From NCBI RefSeq assembly GCF_001039275.2, contig NZ_CP030117.1, positions 3,658,001 to 3,722,000 of the forward strand: a stretch of DNA of 64,000 nucleotides, written 5' to 3'. This document shows positions 15,601-23,229 of the stretch, one piece after another. The DNA comes from Brevibacillus brevis (GTDB lineage Bacteria > Bacillota > Bacilli > Brevibacillales > Brevibacillaceae). The notes below the pieces were generated by a model. It was not told where the DNA came from, searched no databases, and saw nothing but the letters and a program-made list of their open reading frames with translations. The position numbers were made by a program, and so were the translations under genes. Each line of letters starts with the position of its first letter. The stretch's first letter is position 1.

Positions 15601-15780
15601 TTAAAATGTGAATGCATTCATTTGCCGCTTTCGTCGGATTTCGTCACGGCTATCACAGTGCTCCTGGTTTTCTGCTAGCTCCATCTGTTCCGGTCTCCCC
15701 TCAAAGAAACGTATGTATTCCGTTAGTAGCATCGAAGTCGGAACAAGCTGCCATTGTTGTAGGTCAACAATTCCGACGAG
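15601..15780 (-). pseudogene. Unidentified minus-strand coding remnant
   Basis: An open frame without start codon, beginning right after an in-frame stop: VDLQQWQLVPTSMLLTEYIR, then a charged tail ending RRKRQMNAFTF. It reads like the C-terminal part of a protein and lies just upstream of the 45-residue ORF. Origin unknown. Confidence 0.3.
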
Positions 15781-15945
15781 TCAAAGTGAGGAGAATTTCA
15801 GACAAACATCCATTTCTCAGGATTTCCATATCTGTCATATTCACCTTAAGGAAGAAAATCATATTCTATCTGGAAAGTCGGACACTCTGGCTAACCTGTT
15901 CAGACACATATGCTTAAAGCTGCTAAGCGAAAAGGAGTTGAGAAG

Positions 15946-16767
15946 TTGACACGTTCAGCGAAAAGCACTTTCAACAGCTCTATTAAAATTGATGTCCTGA
16001 TCCCAGCTATTGAGAAAGACCTTGGCACTCTTCCCTATGTCATTGACAGTATACGGAAGCAAGTGAAGCATCCGGTCGGTAAGATCATGGTTGTATCGCC
16101 ACCAAGCAAACGAATCCAAGCCCTTTGCCGGCGTAAAAACTGCACCTTCATCAATGAAAGACGCGTCCTCCCCATTACAAAAAAAAACATTCACTACCAA
16201 ACCAAACGTACCAATCGCTCGGGCTGGCTACTCCAACAATTGTTAAAATTGGCGGGAGGAAACTTGACCAAGCAAAGGTATTATCTTGTGATTGACGCCG
16301 ACACCATTCTCATCCGCCCTCATGTTTTTCTCGTCAACGGGAAAACCGTTTTTTACTGCCGTAACTGGAGTCGTCCCGAGTATTTTCGCACCTATAAGAA
16401 ATTAATGGGAACCAGGGCAACCGCTTCGCGCTCTTTCGTTGCCCACTATATGCTGTTCGACAAATCGAAGCTCTCCCGGCTGAAGTCTAAAATTGAGGCC
16501 AGGCATAAAACTAGGTGGTACTGGGCGATTATTAAGAAAACCAACAAGCAGAGTTATGCCGGCTTCTCCGAGTTCGAAACTTACGGTAACTTCGTGAAAG
16601 CTCACTACCCCGGTCATCTGGTTGTAAGAAGTTCCCTTAACAAAAGCTTATCTTCAAAACCGGCATCACTTACTCGTAAACGAATCATCAGACTGGCCCA
16701 GAATTACAGGTCCATCTCCTTTCATAAACGCGGCTGGTATATCCGGAAGAAGAACGTGAGAAAATGA
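15946..16767 (+). CDS. DUF6492 family protein (glycosyltransferase-like)
   Basis: About 273 residues from a TTG at 15946, chosen because AAAGGAG lies eight bases upstream; an ATG at 15910 in frame has no ribosome binding site. Near the N-terminus IKIDVLIPAIEKDLGTLPYV and IRKQVKHPVGKIMVVSPP resemble a GT-A Rossmann start. RYYLVIDADTILIRPHVF carries a D-A-D motif that in GT-A enzymes binds metal and nucleotide sugar. The protein is strongly basic (many Lys and Arg). DUF6492 proteins are often found near cell-surface genes. No partner gene is adjacent. Confidence 0.75.
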   Translation: MTRSAKSTFNSSIKIDVLIPAIEKDLGTLPYVIDSIRKQVKHPVGKIMVVSPPSKRIQALCRRKNCTFINERRVLPITKKNIHYQTKRTNRSGWLLQQLLKLAGGNLTKQRYYLVIDADTILIRPHVFLVNGKTVFYCRNWSRPEYFRTYKKLMGTRATASRSFVAHYMLFDKSKLSRLKSKIEARHKTRWYWAIIKKTNKQSYAGFSEFETYGNFVKAHYPGHLVVRSSLNKSLSSKPASLTRKRIIRLAQNYRSISFHKRGWYIRKKNVRK

Positions 16768-17083
16768 AGAGCTGTCGAGTCCAACTGCTTGTAATGTAAG
16801 AGATAGTCTCCAGACCTTGGTTGAATGTGATGTGTGCGGAGAGAGATGGGGCTCCTTGCTAATTTCCGGCGTAATAGCGCAAGCGTTACAGGTCTTTAAC
16901 TACTGTCTCAAATTTGACGTGTACATGCCCCTCAAATTCGAGGGGTCCACCTATTCTCTAATTCTCTTTTGTTAAGACCCTACACATATCCGTTCAATCT
17001 CTTCAATGCTCTTTCCAAGTAGCTTGAAATGACGACACATTGCGGTCATATTTAATGAGAACCTTGATCAAGGAGATATTTAA
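16768..17083. other. Intergenic region, no gene seen
   Basis: Holds a short hairpin CCCCTC/GAGGGG near 16927-16944 without T tail. No open frame with a ribosome binding site. Confidence 0.5.
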
Positions 17084-17347
17084 CTATCGATACATGATGG
17101 TGAACTTGGAGACCGCGAGGAGTATCCCACCGGAGGCGTGTTTCTCGACGTCGTACCTTTCGAACAGCTCGTCAACGATCCCAACTCCCCTGTCGTGACC
17201 CTAACCCTCATCGCACAGGGCGACCGCACCGAGATGATCTTCCACCTACACGGAGTCGCCGATCACCCCGGAGATAAGTACATGTACGACCTCTGGTCAG
17301 ATGCGCTCGACACTCTGATGACGCACCTGCACGACCAGAAGCAGTAA
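17084..17347 (+). pseudogene. SRPBCC/AHSA1 C-terminal fragment of high-GC type
   Basis: After a TAA at 17081 the frame reads DGELGDREEYPTGGVFLDVV, then PFEQLV and DPNSPVVTLTLIAQGDRTEM, and ends in WSDALDTLMTHLHDQKQ. This is the second half of an AHSA1-type domain. The N-terminal half and start codon are missing, and a few residues around the expected FTWGDP segment are lost. Third positions are mostly C or G, unlike the flanks and unlike the intact SRPBCC gene at 2473. Transfer from a high-GC donor is therefore likely. Confidence 0.75.
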
Positions 17348-17696
17348 AGGTAAGCACGAACTATTTTGGACAGAGTTTCAAGTTGCACCTCTATTGCACA
17401 ACACGAACAGTAAATCCGTTGAAGAGGAAGCAATCGCAAGTTGCCACGATAGTTTATCAACTGGCAGCAGTCTAGACGGCCCTCATCTTGATAAAGGTGG
17501 GGGCTATTTGACGCATTCGCCGAAATCGCATCACAACTGCCATAGCTGTCGCAATTGATTTGGCTCAAAAAGATCTTATCCAGTAATACCGTTGCACATG
17601 TAACAAATCGTGTGTTTTGTTAATCACGTTCACGTATATTTCATATAAAATAATCAATAGATTATCAAAAACTCCAATAATTCGGGAGGGTACGAA
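17348..17696. other. Intergenic region, no gene seen
   Basis: No supported coding frame. The last 60 bases are AT-rich (TATATTTCATATAAAAT) and probably carry the promoter of the VOC gene at 17697. Confidence 0.45.
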
Positions 17697-18056
17697 ATGA
17701 AGGTCAAACGAATCGTCGCCAATATAGAGAGTCAGGATATCGCAGCAGCTAAATGCTTTTATCAGGACGTGCTCGGCCTAAATTTATTGATGGATCATGG
17801 TTGGATCGCAACTTACGGGACTGCCGAAGAAATGAGCGTTCAAATTAGTTTTGCTTCACAGGGAGGTTCCCACACTCTTACTCCCGATCTATCAATTGAA
17901 GTTGATGACGTCGATACAGCGCTCGAACGGATGAAGAAAGCAGGGTTTCCAATTGAATATGGGCCAGCAGATGAGCCATGGGGTGTTCGGCGTTTCTACG
18001 TCCGCGACCCATTTGGCAAGCTCATCAACATTCTTGGTCATCTAAAGTACAATTGA
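17697..18056 (+). CDS. VOC (glyoxalase/bleomycin-resistance) family protein
   Basis: A 119-residue protein with two beta-alpha-beta-beta-beta units: RIVANIESQDIAAAKCFYQD with VLGL in the first half, and LSIEVDDVDTALERMKKAGF then RRFYVRDPFGKLINILGH in the second. The closing RDPFGKLINIL with a late acidic or amide metal ligand is typical of the family. Members bind a metal and act on glyoxal-type substrates or sequester antibiotics; this one's substrate is unknown. GGGAGGG precedes the ATG. Single gene. Confidence 0.9.
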   Translation: MKVKRIVANIESQDIAAAKCFYQDVLGLNLLMDHGWIATYGTAEEMSVQISFASQGGSHTLTPDLSIEVDDVDTALERMKKAGFPIEYGPADEPWGVRRFYVRDPFGKLINILGHLKYN

Positions 18057-18461
18057 AGCCTACTCATACAATTACGGTTTTGTTAACTTCAATTGTTGTA
18101 AAATCGTAGTTATCATTTGTTGCTATAACGACTGATTAGCACTCGGTCATGATTGGAAAGAAACACAGACTGCATGAATTGAAGAGTATGTTCGCTATTG
18201 CGTAAAAGCAGAGTGAACAAAAAATCTGGCATTCAGATTGATGTTGTTTTCGACACAGATACTTATCGTAATTACTGGCCCTTTTATTAAAGGGCTTTTT
18301 TCCATAACTATTGCGGGAAATGAAAGGTAAACGACCAAAGTGAAGATACCGCGGAGAGATTTTTGATGATTTCTTCGTCATTGACTAAGTACACTTTGCG
18401 TTAATCACCATAAAAATTACATTTCTTACACCCATTTTATTTTTCTTGTACAAACGCCCAT
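18057..18461. other. Intergenic region with one orphan terminator
   Basis: No gene with a ribosome binding site. A good plus-strand terminator (18278-18302) lies in it, probably ending VOC-gene transcripts or a lost gene. Confidence 0.45.
18278..18302 (+). terminator. Rho-independent terminator
   Basis: GCCCTTT and AAAGGGC arms, 4-base loop, then seven T. Confidence 0.85.
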
Positions 18462-18488
18462 ACATAGTTCGTTATATGACATACCTTA
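18462..18488 (+). promoter_or_regulatory. Sigma-K-like promoter of YjcZ-type gene 2
   Basis: ACATAG, 12 bases, CATACCTTA: AC, 16 bases, CATAnnnTA as expected for sigma K. The block from CGCCC to the -10 element is shared with the promoter at 6804-6830. Confidence 0.65.
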
Positions 18489-18529
18489 ATTTTAGGGTTA
18501 TCCTTAATTACAATTAAGGGGTGACATTA

Positions 18530-18613
18530 ATGAGCGCTGGCTTTTTTGATGACTTTTCTTTAATTTTGGTTCTCTTCGTCCTTTTAGTAATTGTTGCTTG
18601 CAGTAGCGAGTAA
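18530..18613 (+). CDS. YjcZ-like small sporulation protein (27 aa), copy 2
   Basis: AAGGGGTGACATTA precedes the ATG. One membrane helix, FSLILVLFVLLVIVA, follows MSAGFFDD and is followed by CSSE. Paralogue of the 28-residue protein at 6872: same start, same helix, same LVLFVLL core, but one cysteine instead of three. Promoter block and downstream hairpin are also shared. Expected to be made in the mother cell late in sporulation. Confidence 0.75.
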   Translation: MSAGFFDDFSLILVLFVLLVIVACSSE

Positions 18614-18627
18614 TTTTCAATGTTTAT

Positions 18628-18653
18628 GGGCGGCTGTATAAGCTGCCCTTTTT
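18628..18653 (+). terminator. Rho-independent terminator
   Basis: GGGCGGCT and AGCTGCCC with a 5-base loop, then five T. Confidence 0.85.
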
Positions 18654-18827
18654 ACATAATCGCCCTTTAAACTTTGTCTTTAATTTGGATAAGCCTTTCT
18701 AAAATGAATTTGCGCATCAATTCGCACATTTGCGTTTACCGTAGGCTTGTATCAGTTGCCAAGCTTCCCCCATTTGCATTCTCTATACCATATAGTATTA
18801 AAGATTGTTTAAAAGGAGGTGTCAGAA

Positions 18828-19091
18828 TTGGCGGCACAAAAAGGTGTTACAACTTCATCGAGAAAAGTGTCCTTGGACATACAAAGAAAGAATCGTAGAA
18901 AAGCAGTCCGATTAATCAACAGAATTGTTGTAGTAAAAACAATATTTGATACATTTACCGGCTGTCTTCTCAGTGTCGGACCAAATGGTTTTCGCGTTCG
19001 GGTCTACACTGGTAGCAATGAAACGTTCACCATCATCACCATTCCATTAAATTTCGTAATAAACCTCTTTCCTTTCCCTTGCAATTGCTAG
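18828..19091 (+). CDS. Hypothetical basic protein (87 aa)
   Basis: A TTG at 18828 follows AAAAGGAGG with eight bases between, better placed than the GTG at 18819. The N-terminal 35 residues are basic (RKVSLDIQRKNRRKAVRLIN); the rest is beta-like (TGCLLSVGPNGFRVRVYTGS, then ITIPLNFVINLFPFPCNC). The second half resembles a small Sm-like or exported beta barrel, but I cannot name a family. It lies downstream of the YjcZ-like gene, so a sporulation role is possible. Confidence 0.6.
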   Translation: MAAQKGVTTSSRKVSLDIQRKNRRKAVRLINRIVVVKTIFDTFTGCLLSVGPNGFRVRVYTGSNETFTIITIPLNFVINLFPFPCNC

Positions 19092-19253
19092 GTTCAAGGC
19101 CCCAAACCAACGGGGCTTATACATATTCCCTTTCTTTTTCAATCCTTTCTTACCTCGTTTCCCTCAATAACTTTCGTGTTAAATTGGTTATAACCAGCAT
19201 TCCTCAAAGCTAATTACACGGTATAATTAACCATAAATTGGAGGTGATTTACA

Positions 19254-19418
19254 TTGTTGCTACTATCTAAAGTTTTATTAGCTTTGCTCCTTTTCTTGTG
19301 GGTTGGTGCGGAAATTATCTTTTCTCCCAGTCCCAAAAAGGTTAGAGCTAGAATAATGTTTTTCATCGCATTAGTCGTTATCAGCGGAGCAATTTACTGG
19401 ATAGGGTATTGGTTATAA
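19254..19418 (+). CDS. Small two-helix membrane protein (54 aa)
   Basis: GGAGGTGATTTACA precedes a TTG. Two hydrophobic segments (VLLALLLFLWVGAEIIF and IMFFIALVVISGAIYWIGYW) are joined by a basic loop PSPKKVRAR, giving a helical hairpin with the loop probably inside. Family unknown. An AT-rich promoter-like stretch lies upstream. Confidence 0.6.
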   Translation: MLLLSKVLLALLLFLWVGAEIIFSPSPKKVRARIMFFIALVVISGAIYWIGYWL

Positions 19419-19548
19419 GGTCCATCTTTCTTCCCTACACATTTTGATAAATCAGCTTTCTTTTATGGAAGTACACGAGCTTTGATCCCTCGAAGTGCTC
19501 GCGTATAATGAATGAAATAAAAAATAGTAAAGAAAGGAGCATAGAAAT

Positions 19549-20316
19549 TTGACAACGAGTTCAAAAGACACATTCTTACGTAGCATACATTTGGAAAGAG
19601 AAAATGTTCCCTCTTTTTTGTCCTACCCATTTAATCTTCCCTTTCTTACTGATTTTGAAAGTCTAGATATCCATCCTCAAGTGACGTATATCATCGGTGA
19701 AAATGGCATGGGTAAGTCTACCTTCCTTGAAGCAATTGCCGTTGCTTTAGGATTTAATCCAGAAGGTGGAACTATTAATTTTTCTTTTTCTACTCAAGAT
19801 ACTCATTCTGAGCTACACCAATTTATACGGCTCATTCGAGGTTTTAGAAAACCAAAAGATGGATTCTTTTTCAGAGCCGAAACCTATTACAATCTGGCTA
19901 CAAATATCGACGAGATGGATCGAGCTCCTTCCTATAGTAGACCGATTATTGACTCATATGGCGGCAAGTCTCTGCACCGTCTCTCTCATGGAGAAGCTTT
20001 CTTTGCCACATTTCTTCATCGATTTAGTGGCAATGGACTGTATATATTGGACGAACCAGAAGCTGCATTATCACCTTTCCGTCAAATGGCTATGCTCTCT
20101 AGAATCCACTCTCTAATCAAAACAAACTCCCAATTTGTTATATCAACTCACTCTCCCATTCTCATGGCCTATCCGGATAGTGTGATATACGAGTTAACTG
20201 CTAGTGGTATTCAGATGAAATCACTAGAAGAAACTGATCATTATTTTTACTATAAAGAGTTTCTAAATAACAAGGAACGGATGCTCCAGGAATTACTGGC
20301 AGATGACGAGACTTAA
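19549..20316 (+). CDS. AAA/ABC-type ATPase (single-gene, COG3910-like)
   Basis: A 255-residue soluble ATPase. Walker A is IIGENGMGKSTFLEA near residues 48-60. An ABC-like signature LSHGEAFF lies near 140, Walker B YILDEPEAALSP near 160, and an H-loop STHSPIL near 190. This domain order without membrane segments matches the predicted ATPases grouped in COG3910. Some relatives act in defence or toxin modules, but no nuclease or partner of known type is next to it. Start TTG 19549 follows AAAGGAG. Flanked by small membrane protein genes. Confidence 0.85.
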   Translation: MTTSSKDTFLRSIHLERENVPSFLSYPFNLPFLTDFESLDIHPQVTYIIGENGMGKSTFLEAIAVALGFNPEGGTINFSFSTQDTHSELHQFIRLIRGFRKPKDGFFFRAETYYNLATNIDEMDRAPSYSRPIIDSYGGKSLHRLSHGEAFFATFLHRFSGNGLYILDEPEAALSPFRQMAMLSRIHSLIKTNSQFVISTHSPILMAYPDSVIYELTASGIQMKSLEETDHYFYYKEFLNNKERMLQELLADDET

Positions 20317-20407
20317 TTACAAGATGAGTATTATGTTTTGTAGCATAAGACAACATTATTGATGAAAGCGCGTCAAACTAATAACAACTTTTTTGAGGTG
20401 AATACCT

Positions 20408-20680
20408 TTGTGGATGAAGTTATCTGCTGTCGCCTTGAACATCCTCCTTGGGATCGCAGGAGTCTATGTTCTCATATTTGTCATAATGACTGGTGGTGCA
20501 CTTGATGGTAGCCGGTCTCCAAGTACTAGTCCCTTAGGGTATTTGATTATCCTGATTTACTTATTAATTTGTTTGGGAACCAATTTTCTTTTTGCCCGAA
20601 AGTCCTCAAGTATCTGGAGGTATTGCCTAACAAGTGTTTCAGTATGGCTCGGTTCATTTTTCATTACCATTCTTTTATAG
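20408..20680 (+). CDS. Small membrane protein, three helices (90 aa)
   Basis: TTG at 20408 follows GAGGTGA with a suitable gap. Predicted helices at about residues 6-28 (VALNILLGIAGVYVLIFVIM), 43-62 (LGYLIILIYLLICLGTNFLF) and 70-90. No family recognised. It lies 91 bp after the ATPase gene on the same strand and could be co-transcribed. Confidence 0.6.
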   Translation: MWMKLSAVALNILLGIAGVYVLIFVIMTGGALDGSRSPSTSPLGYLIILIYLLICLGTNFLFARKSSSIWRYCLTSVSVWLGSFFITILL

Positions 20681-20753
20681 GTTCTGCTTTTTTACGTTCC
20701 TAGAAAAAGGAGTGTTGTAGTCGTATGGAGAGGTCGTTTTCTTATGTCGTTAC

Positions 20754-21233
20754 TTGGAGTCGAAAACAGCTAATAATTCCGCCGAACCACATCACTATCG
20801 TTTTCAGTTTCTGTCTGTGATCTTGGCTTTTGCTGTATTAGCCATCAGTGCCCCTTCCGCTTTTGCTCAACAAGAAAATACATTTAACAAGCAAGTTTCT
20901 CCTCAACCTGCTTCAACACATATTTTCCATTTACCAATGTGCTGACTACCGAAGAGTAACCACTTTGATGCAAGTAATTCAGGTAGATTCACGTTATATG
21001 TTACTCAATCCAGGCTGGGAATACTGAAGTAACTTACAGTCTGTGGCATCCTCCATCCAACCAATCATGAAGTAGTTCACGAGGTTACAAGGACGGGAAA
21101 TAGGAATTCTATGGTTCATACCTTCAGAATCCCTAAAGCAGGCAAATACTATTTTGAAATCAAAAATCGCAGTAAAGATAATAACAATCAATATATACCT
21201 GTTTCTGGAGAAATAAGATTTACAAACCCGTAA
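20754..21233 (+). pseudogene. Frameshifted secreted beta-rich protein
   Basis: The first frame encodes a signal peptide (FLSVILAFAVLAISAPSAFA) and about 25 further residues, then stops. Downstream the reading continues in pieces in other frames: SNSGRFTLYVTQ, then GNTEVTYSLWHPPSNQ, then NHEVVHEVTRTGNRNSMVHT, and to the end RIPKAGKYYFEIKNRSKDNN ... GEIRFTNP and a TAA. At least three frame changes in 480 bp. The reconstructed protein would be about 150 residues and exported, similar in plan to the secreted proteins at 9013 and 30238. Confidence 0.75.
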
Positions 21234-21442
21234 TGTGTAACAAGATTGTCGTAACGGCTACAGACTCATTAGAAGCAACGACCGTCCGCACGTTCTCCTT
21301 AACCCGCTCCGTGACGAAAACTCGTCTCAAGACATGGACAAGCTTGATAACTACATGGAAAGTGTGTACTCAGAAAAAATAGTGGGCAAACCGTGGGCAA
21401 AAATGTTAAACCTCTTAAAAAATGAAATTTGCACACAAATTG
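21234..21442 (+). other. Possible recombinase C-terminal remnant
   Basis: One plus-strand frame reads MDKLDNYMESVYSEKIVGKP and WAKM before reaching the repeat. Phage integrases of bacilli often end in a VGKxWAK-like tail, and the piece abuts a duplicated glnA end, where an integrase might be expected. The match is only by eye and short, so this is a weak call. Confidence 0.25.
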
Positions 21443-21477
21443 AAAAAACCCCTCGCACCTACAGGCACAAGGGGTTT
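21443..21477 (-). terminator. glnA-type terminator at the displaced glnA end
   Basis: On the minus strand CCCCTTGTGCC, TGTA, GGTGCGAGGGG, then six T. It lies directly behind the duplicated glnA 3' end and has the structure expected for the original glnA terminator. Confidence 0.8.
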
Positions 21478-21541
21478 CGCTTATTAGTAAGCAGTCATGT
21501 ATTGCTCGCGCTCCCAATCGTGAACGCGTGTGCGGAACATA
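21461..21541. repeat. Duplicated 3' end of glnA (distant copy)
   Basis: 81 bp identical at 79 positions to 23779-23859, same orientation. It encodes, on the minus strand, the last 17 residues of glutamine synthetase ([17 protein letters not shown]) and its stop. Outside these bounds on the right, the two copies diverge abruptly. Confidence 0.95.
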
Positions 21542-21968
21542 ATCTTGGCTTTCAATCGGTTTTAATACCTCCTAGAAATCGCATAAAATCAACCGTTTCA
21601 CCTATTGTTGTTTCAAATGACATCAAATCTTTTCATCATTTTGTGGGTGATTTGTGGGTGGGCTATACATGTAGAAAAGCCCGATATAATGCTGCTTAGA
21701 GCCCTTCAACATTGGAGGGCTCTTGTCTTCATTTAGTATTTGTTTTTTCTATTATGCTTGTTTGTTAATAGGATCACGAACCCCTCCCGCTTTTATCCAA
21801 GCAGTTAATCTACTGAGTTGAAAGGAACCACGCTCGCTGCTTCCTAATTGTCATTGTCGGCTCAAGCTCTCCAAGCACAAAACAATCCAGTTATATACAT
21901 TAATTGGAAATATATGTTATGATGATTCCGGTATTGAAAATTGCGTTAAATATACTGGGGGGAAGAGA
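21542..21968. other. Intergenic region inside the glnA-flanked segment
   Basis: No supported gene. It contains TTGTGGGTGATTTGTGGGTG, a direct repeat of TTTGTGGGTG, near 21642-21661 and a terminator at 21698-21727. The AT-rich stretch at 21890-21960 probably holds the promoter of the secreted protein gene at 21969. Confidence 0.45.
21698..21727 (+). terminator. Hairpin terminator
   Basis: AGAGCCCT and AGGGCTCT arms at 21698-21723 with a 10-base loop, then TTG and mixed T; moderate T tail. Confidence 0.6.
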
Positions 21969-22598
21969 ATGAATATTAAGAAGTTTTCTATCGCAACTGT
22001 CTTACTTAGCAGTTTAGTAGTATCTGGGGCTGGTTCTGCCTTCGCAGTATCTCAAGGTGAGCCTATTAAAATAGGTAAACTAAAAATTGTTGAACATGTA
22101 TATGAGAACCCAGTAGAGTATGATTTTACAAATGCCCTTACAAAGAGTGATTCATCTAAGATTGGTCCCTTAGGCAATGATATGACTGGCAAAGTGTATG
22201 AACAGTCTAAGAAGGACCTATACAAATCAAAATCTTATGAAGCTGATATTGAGAACGATAGTAACGAGAACGATACCTTTTCAAGGAAGGTTACAAGAAA
22301 AACATTTCTGACCGGAAAAATAGGTCTGGAAGCCGAGTCGAAAGTCAACTGGAGGTTAATAGAGGGAAAAGTGGGGATTAATGCAGAAGTTTCATTTGGA
22401 AAAGAGGACACTATAGAAACAACCCACAGTTGGGTCATACCAAAGCGTACGATTACAACTGTTGAATACGGATCAAAAGCCGTAAAAACAACTGGAAACA
22501 TAGTCGAATATTTTCAAGGCAGAGTAGTAGATTCTAACTACGTTAACGTCAAATACTCGTACAAAGAGTATTCTAGTAAAAAATCAAAAGATCTATGA
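21969..22598 (+). CDS. Secreted beta-rich protein, possibly pore-forming-toxin-like (209 aa)
   Basis: GGGGGAAGAG precedes the ATG. Residues 1-26 form a signal peptide ending GSAFA. The mature part is rich in Thr, Ser, Lys and Val with alternating polarity. The centre (GINAEVSFGKEDTIETTHSW), then VIPKRTITTVEYGSKAVKTT and GNIVEYFQGRVV, recalls aerolysin/ETX-MTX2 proteins, where a Ser/Thr-rich hairpin is followed by a Pro-containing strand and T-G-x-I. The likeness is by pattern only. The next gene overlaps by 4 bp and encodes a lipoprotein. No cysteine. Confidence 0.7.
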   Translation: MNIKKFSIATVLLSSLVVSGAGSAFAVSQGEPIKIGKLKIVEHVYENPVEYDFTNALTKSDSSKIGPLGNDMTGKVYEQSKKDLYKSKSYEADIENDSNENDTFSRKVTRKTFLTGKIGLEAESKVNWRLIEGKVGINAEVSFGKEDTIETTHSWVIPKRTITTVEYGSKAVKTTGNIVEYFQGRVVDSNYVNVKYSYKEYSSKKSKDL

Positions 22599-23125
22599 TC
22601 CGATCTCTCCATATCCTTCTCCTTCTGTTCATCGTTCTTCTTAGTGGCTGTAGCGAGGGTAGTTCATCAGTAACAGTCCCTAAAGAGAAGTCATATGTAA
22701 GCGTCTACGATTATTTCGAAGAAATTACTGGTGAGAATTTGAAAACATCCGTGCTTCAAATAACAAAAAACGGTAATTCAGCAGAACTTACATTACGAAT
22801 CTTAATTTCGGACGAATTGAGAGAAAAAATGATGCATACAGAAAAACCCATTTACTTTACGTTTGCAGATATGCCGGGTAACGAGACCATTAAAAGTTTG
22901 CTTGCTGAGACTCCTTCACACGTTCAAATTGAGTTAAACAGTAAAGAGAATCGGTATACGATTTCGCAACAGCTAAAGCTAAAAGAAAATTTGACAGAAG
23001 CTGATAACCAGGCGCTATTGTCTCCTGCTAATTACCGATTTCAAGTCATAAACGAAGAAGAGCTCTCTGTAGCTAGTTTTATGGGTTTAGAATATTCGCT
23101 ACTTCCTGAAGATAATCAGAAGTAG
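22595..23125 (+). CDS. Lipoprotein translationally coupled to the secreted protein (176 aa)
   Basis: The start ATG overlaps the previous stop (ATGA). Residues 1-19 are a lipoprotein signal ending VLLSGC (Cys19 lipidated). The mature part is a charged, soluble domain with SAELTLRILISDELREKM and later HVQIELNSKENRYTISQQ. No family recognised. Coupled translation means equal amounts of the two products, fitting a surface-anchored partner: an immunity protein, chaperone or co-factor of the secreted protein. The IS3 remnant begins about 100 bp downstream. Confidence 0.75.
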   Translation: MIRSLHILLLLFIVLLSGCSEGSSSVTVPKEKSYVSVYDYFEEITGENLKTSVLQITKNGNSAELTLRILISDELREKMMHTEKPIYFTFADMPGNETIKSLLAETPSHVQIELNSKENRYTISQQLKLKENLTEADNQALLSPANYRFQVINEEELSVASFMGLEYSLLPEDNQK

Positions 23126-23229
23126 CAAATCGCTGGCTACGAATTGTACCTCGTGGTCAAATAAAGTATTTGTTTCGTGTACCCGCAAATTCCGTAAACA
23201 AAAGTTAAAAACCGTCTCCTTAAATCAAG

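Noticed and set aside
16920-16950. CCCCTC/GAGGGG hairpin after the DUF6492 gene
   Set aside because: Stem of six pairs without T tail; not convincing as a terminator.
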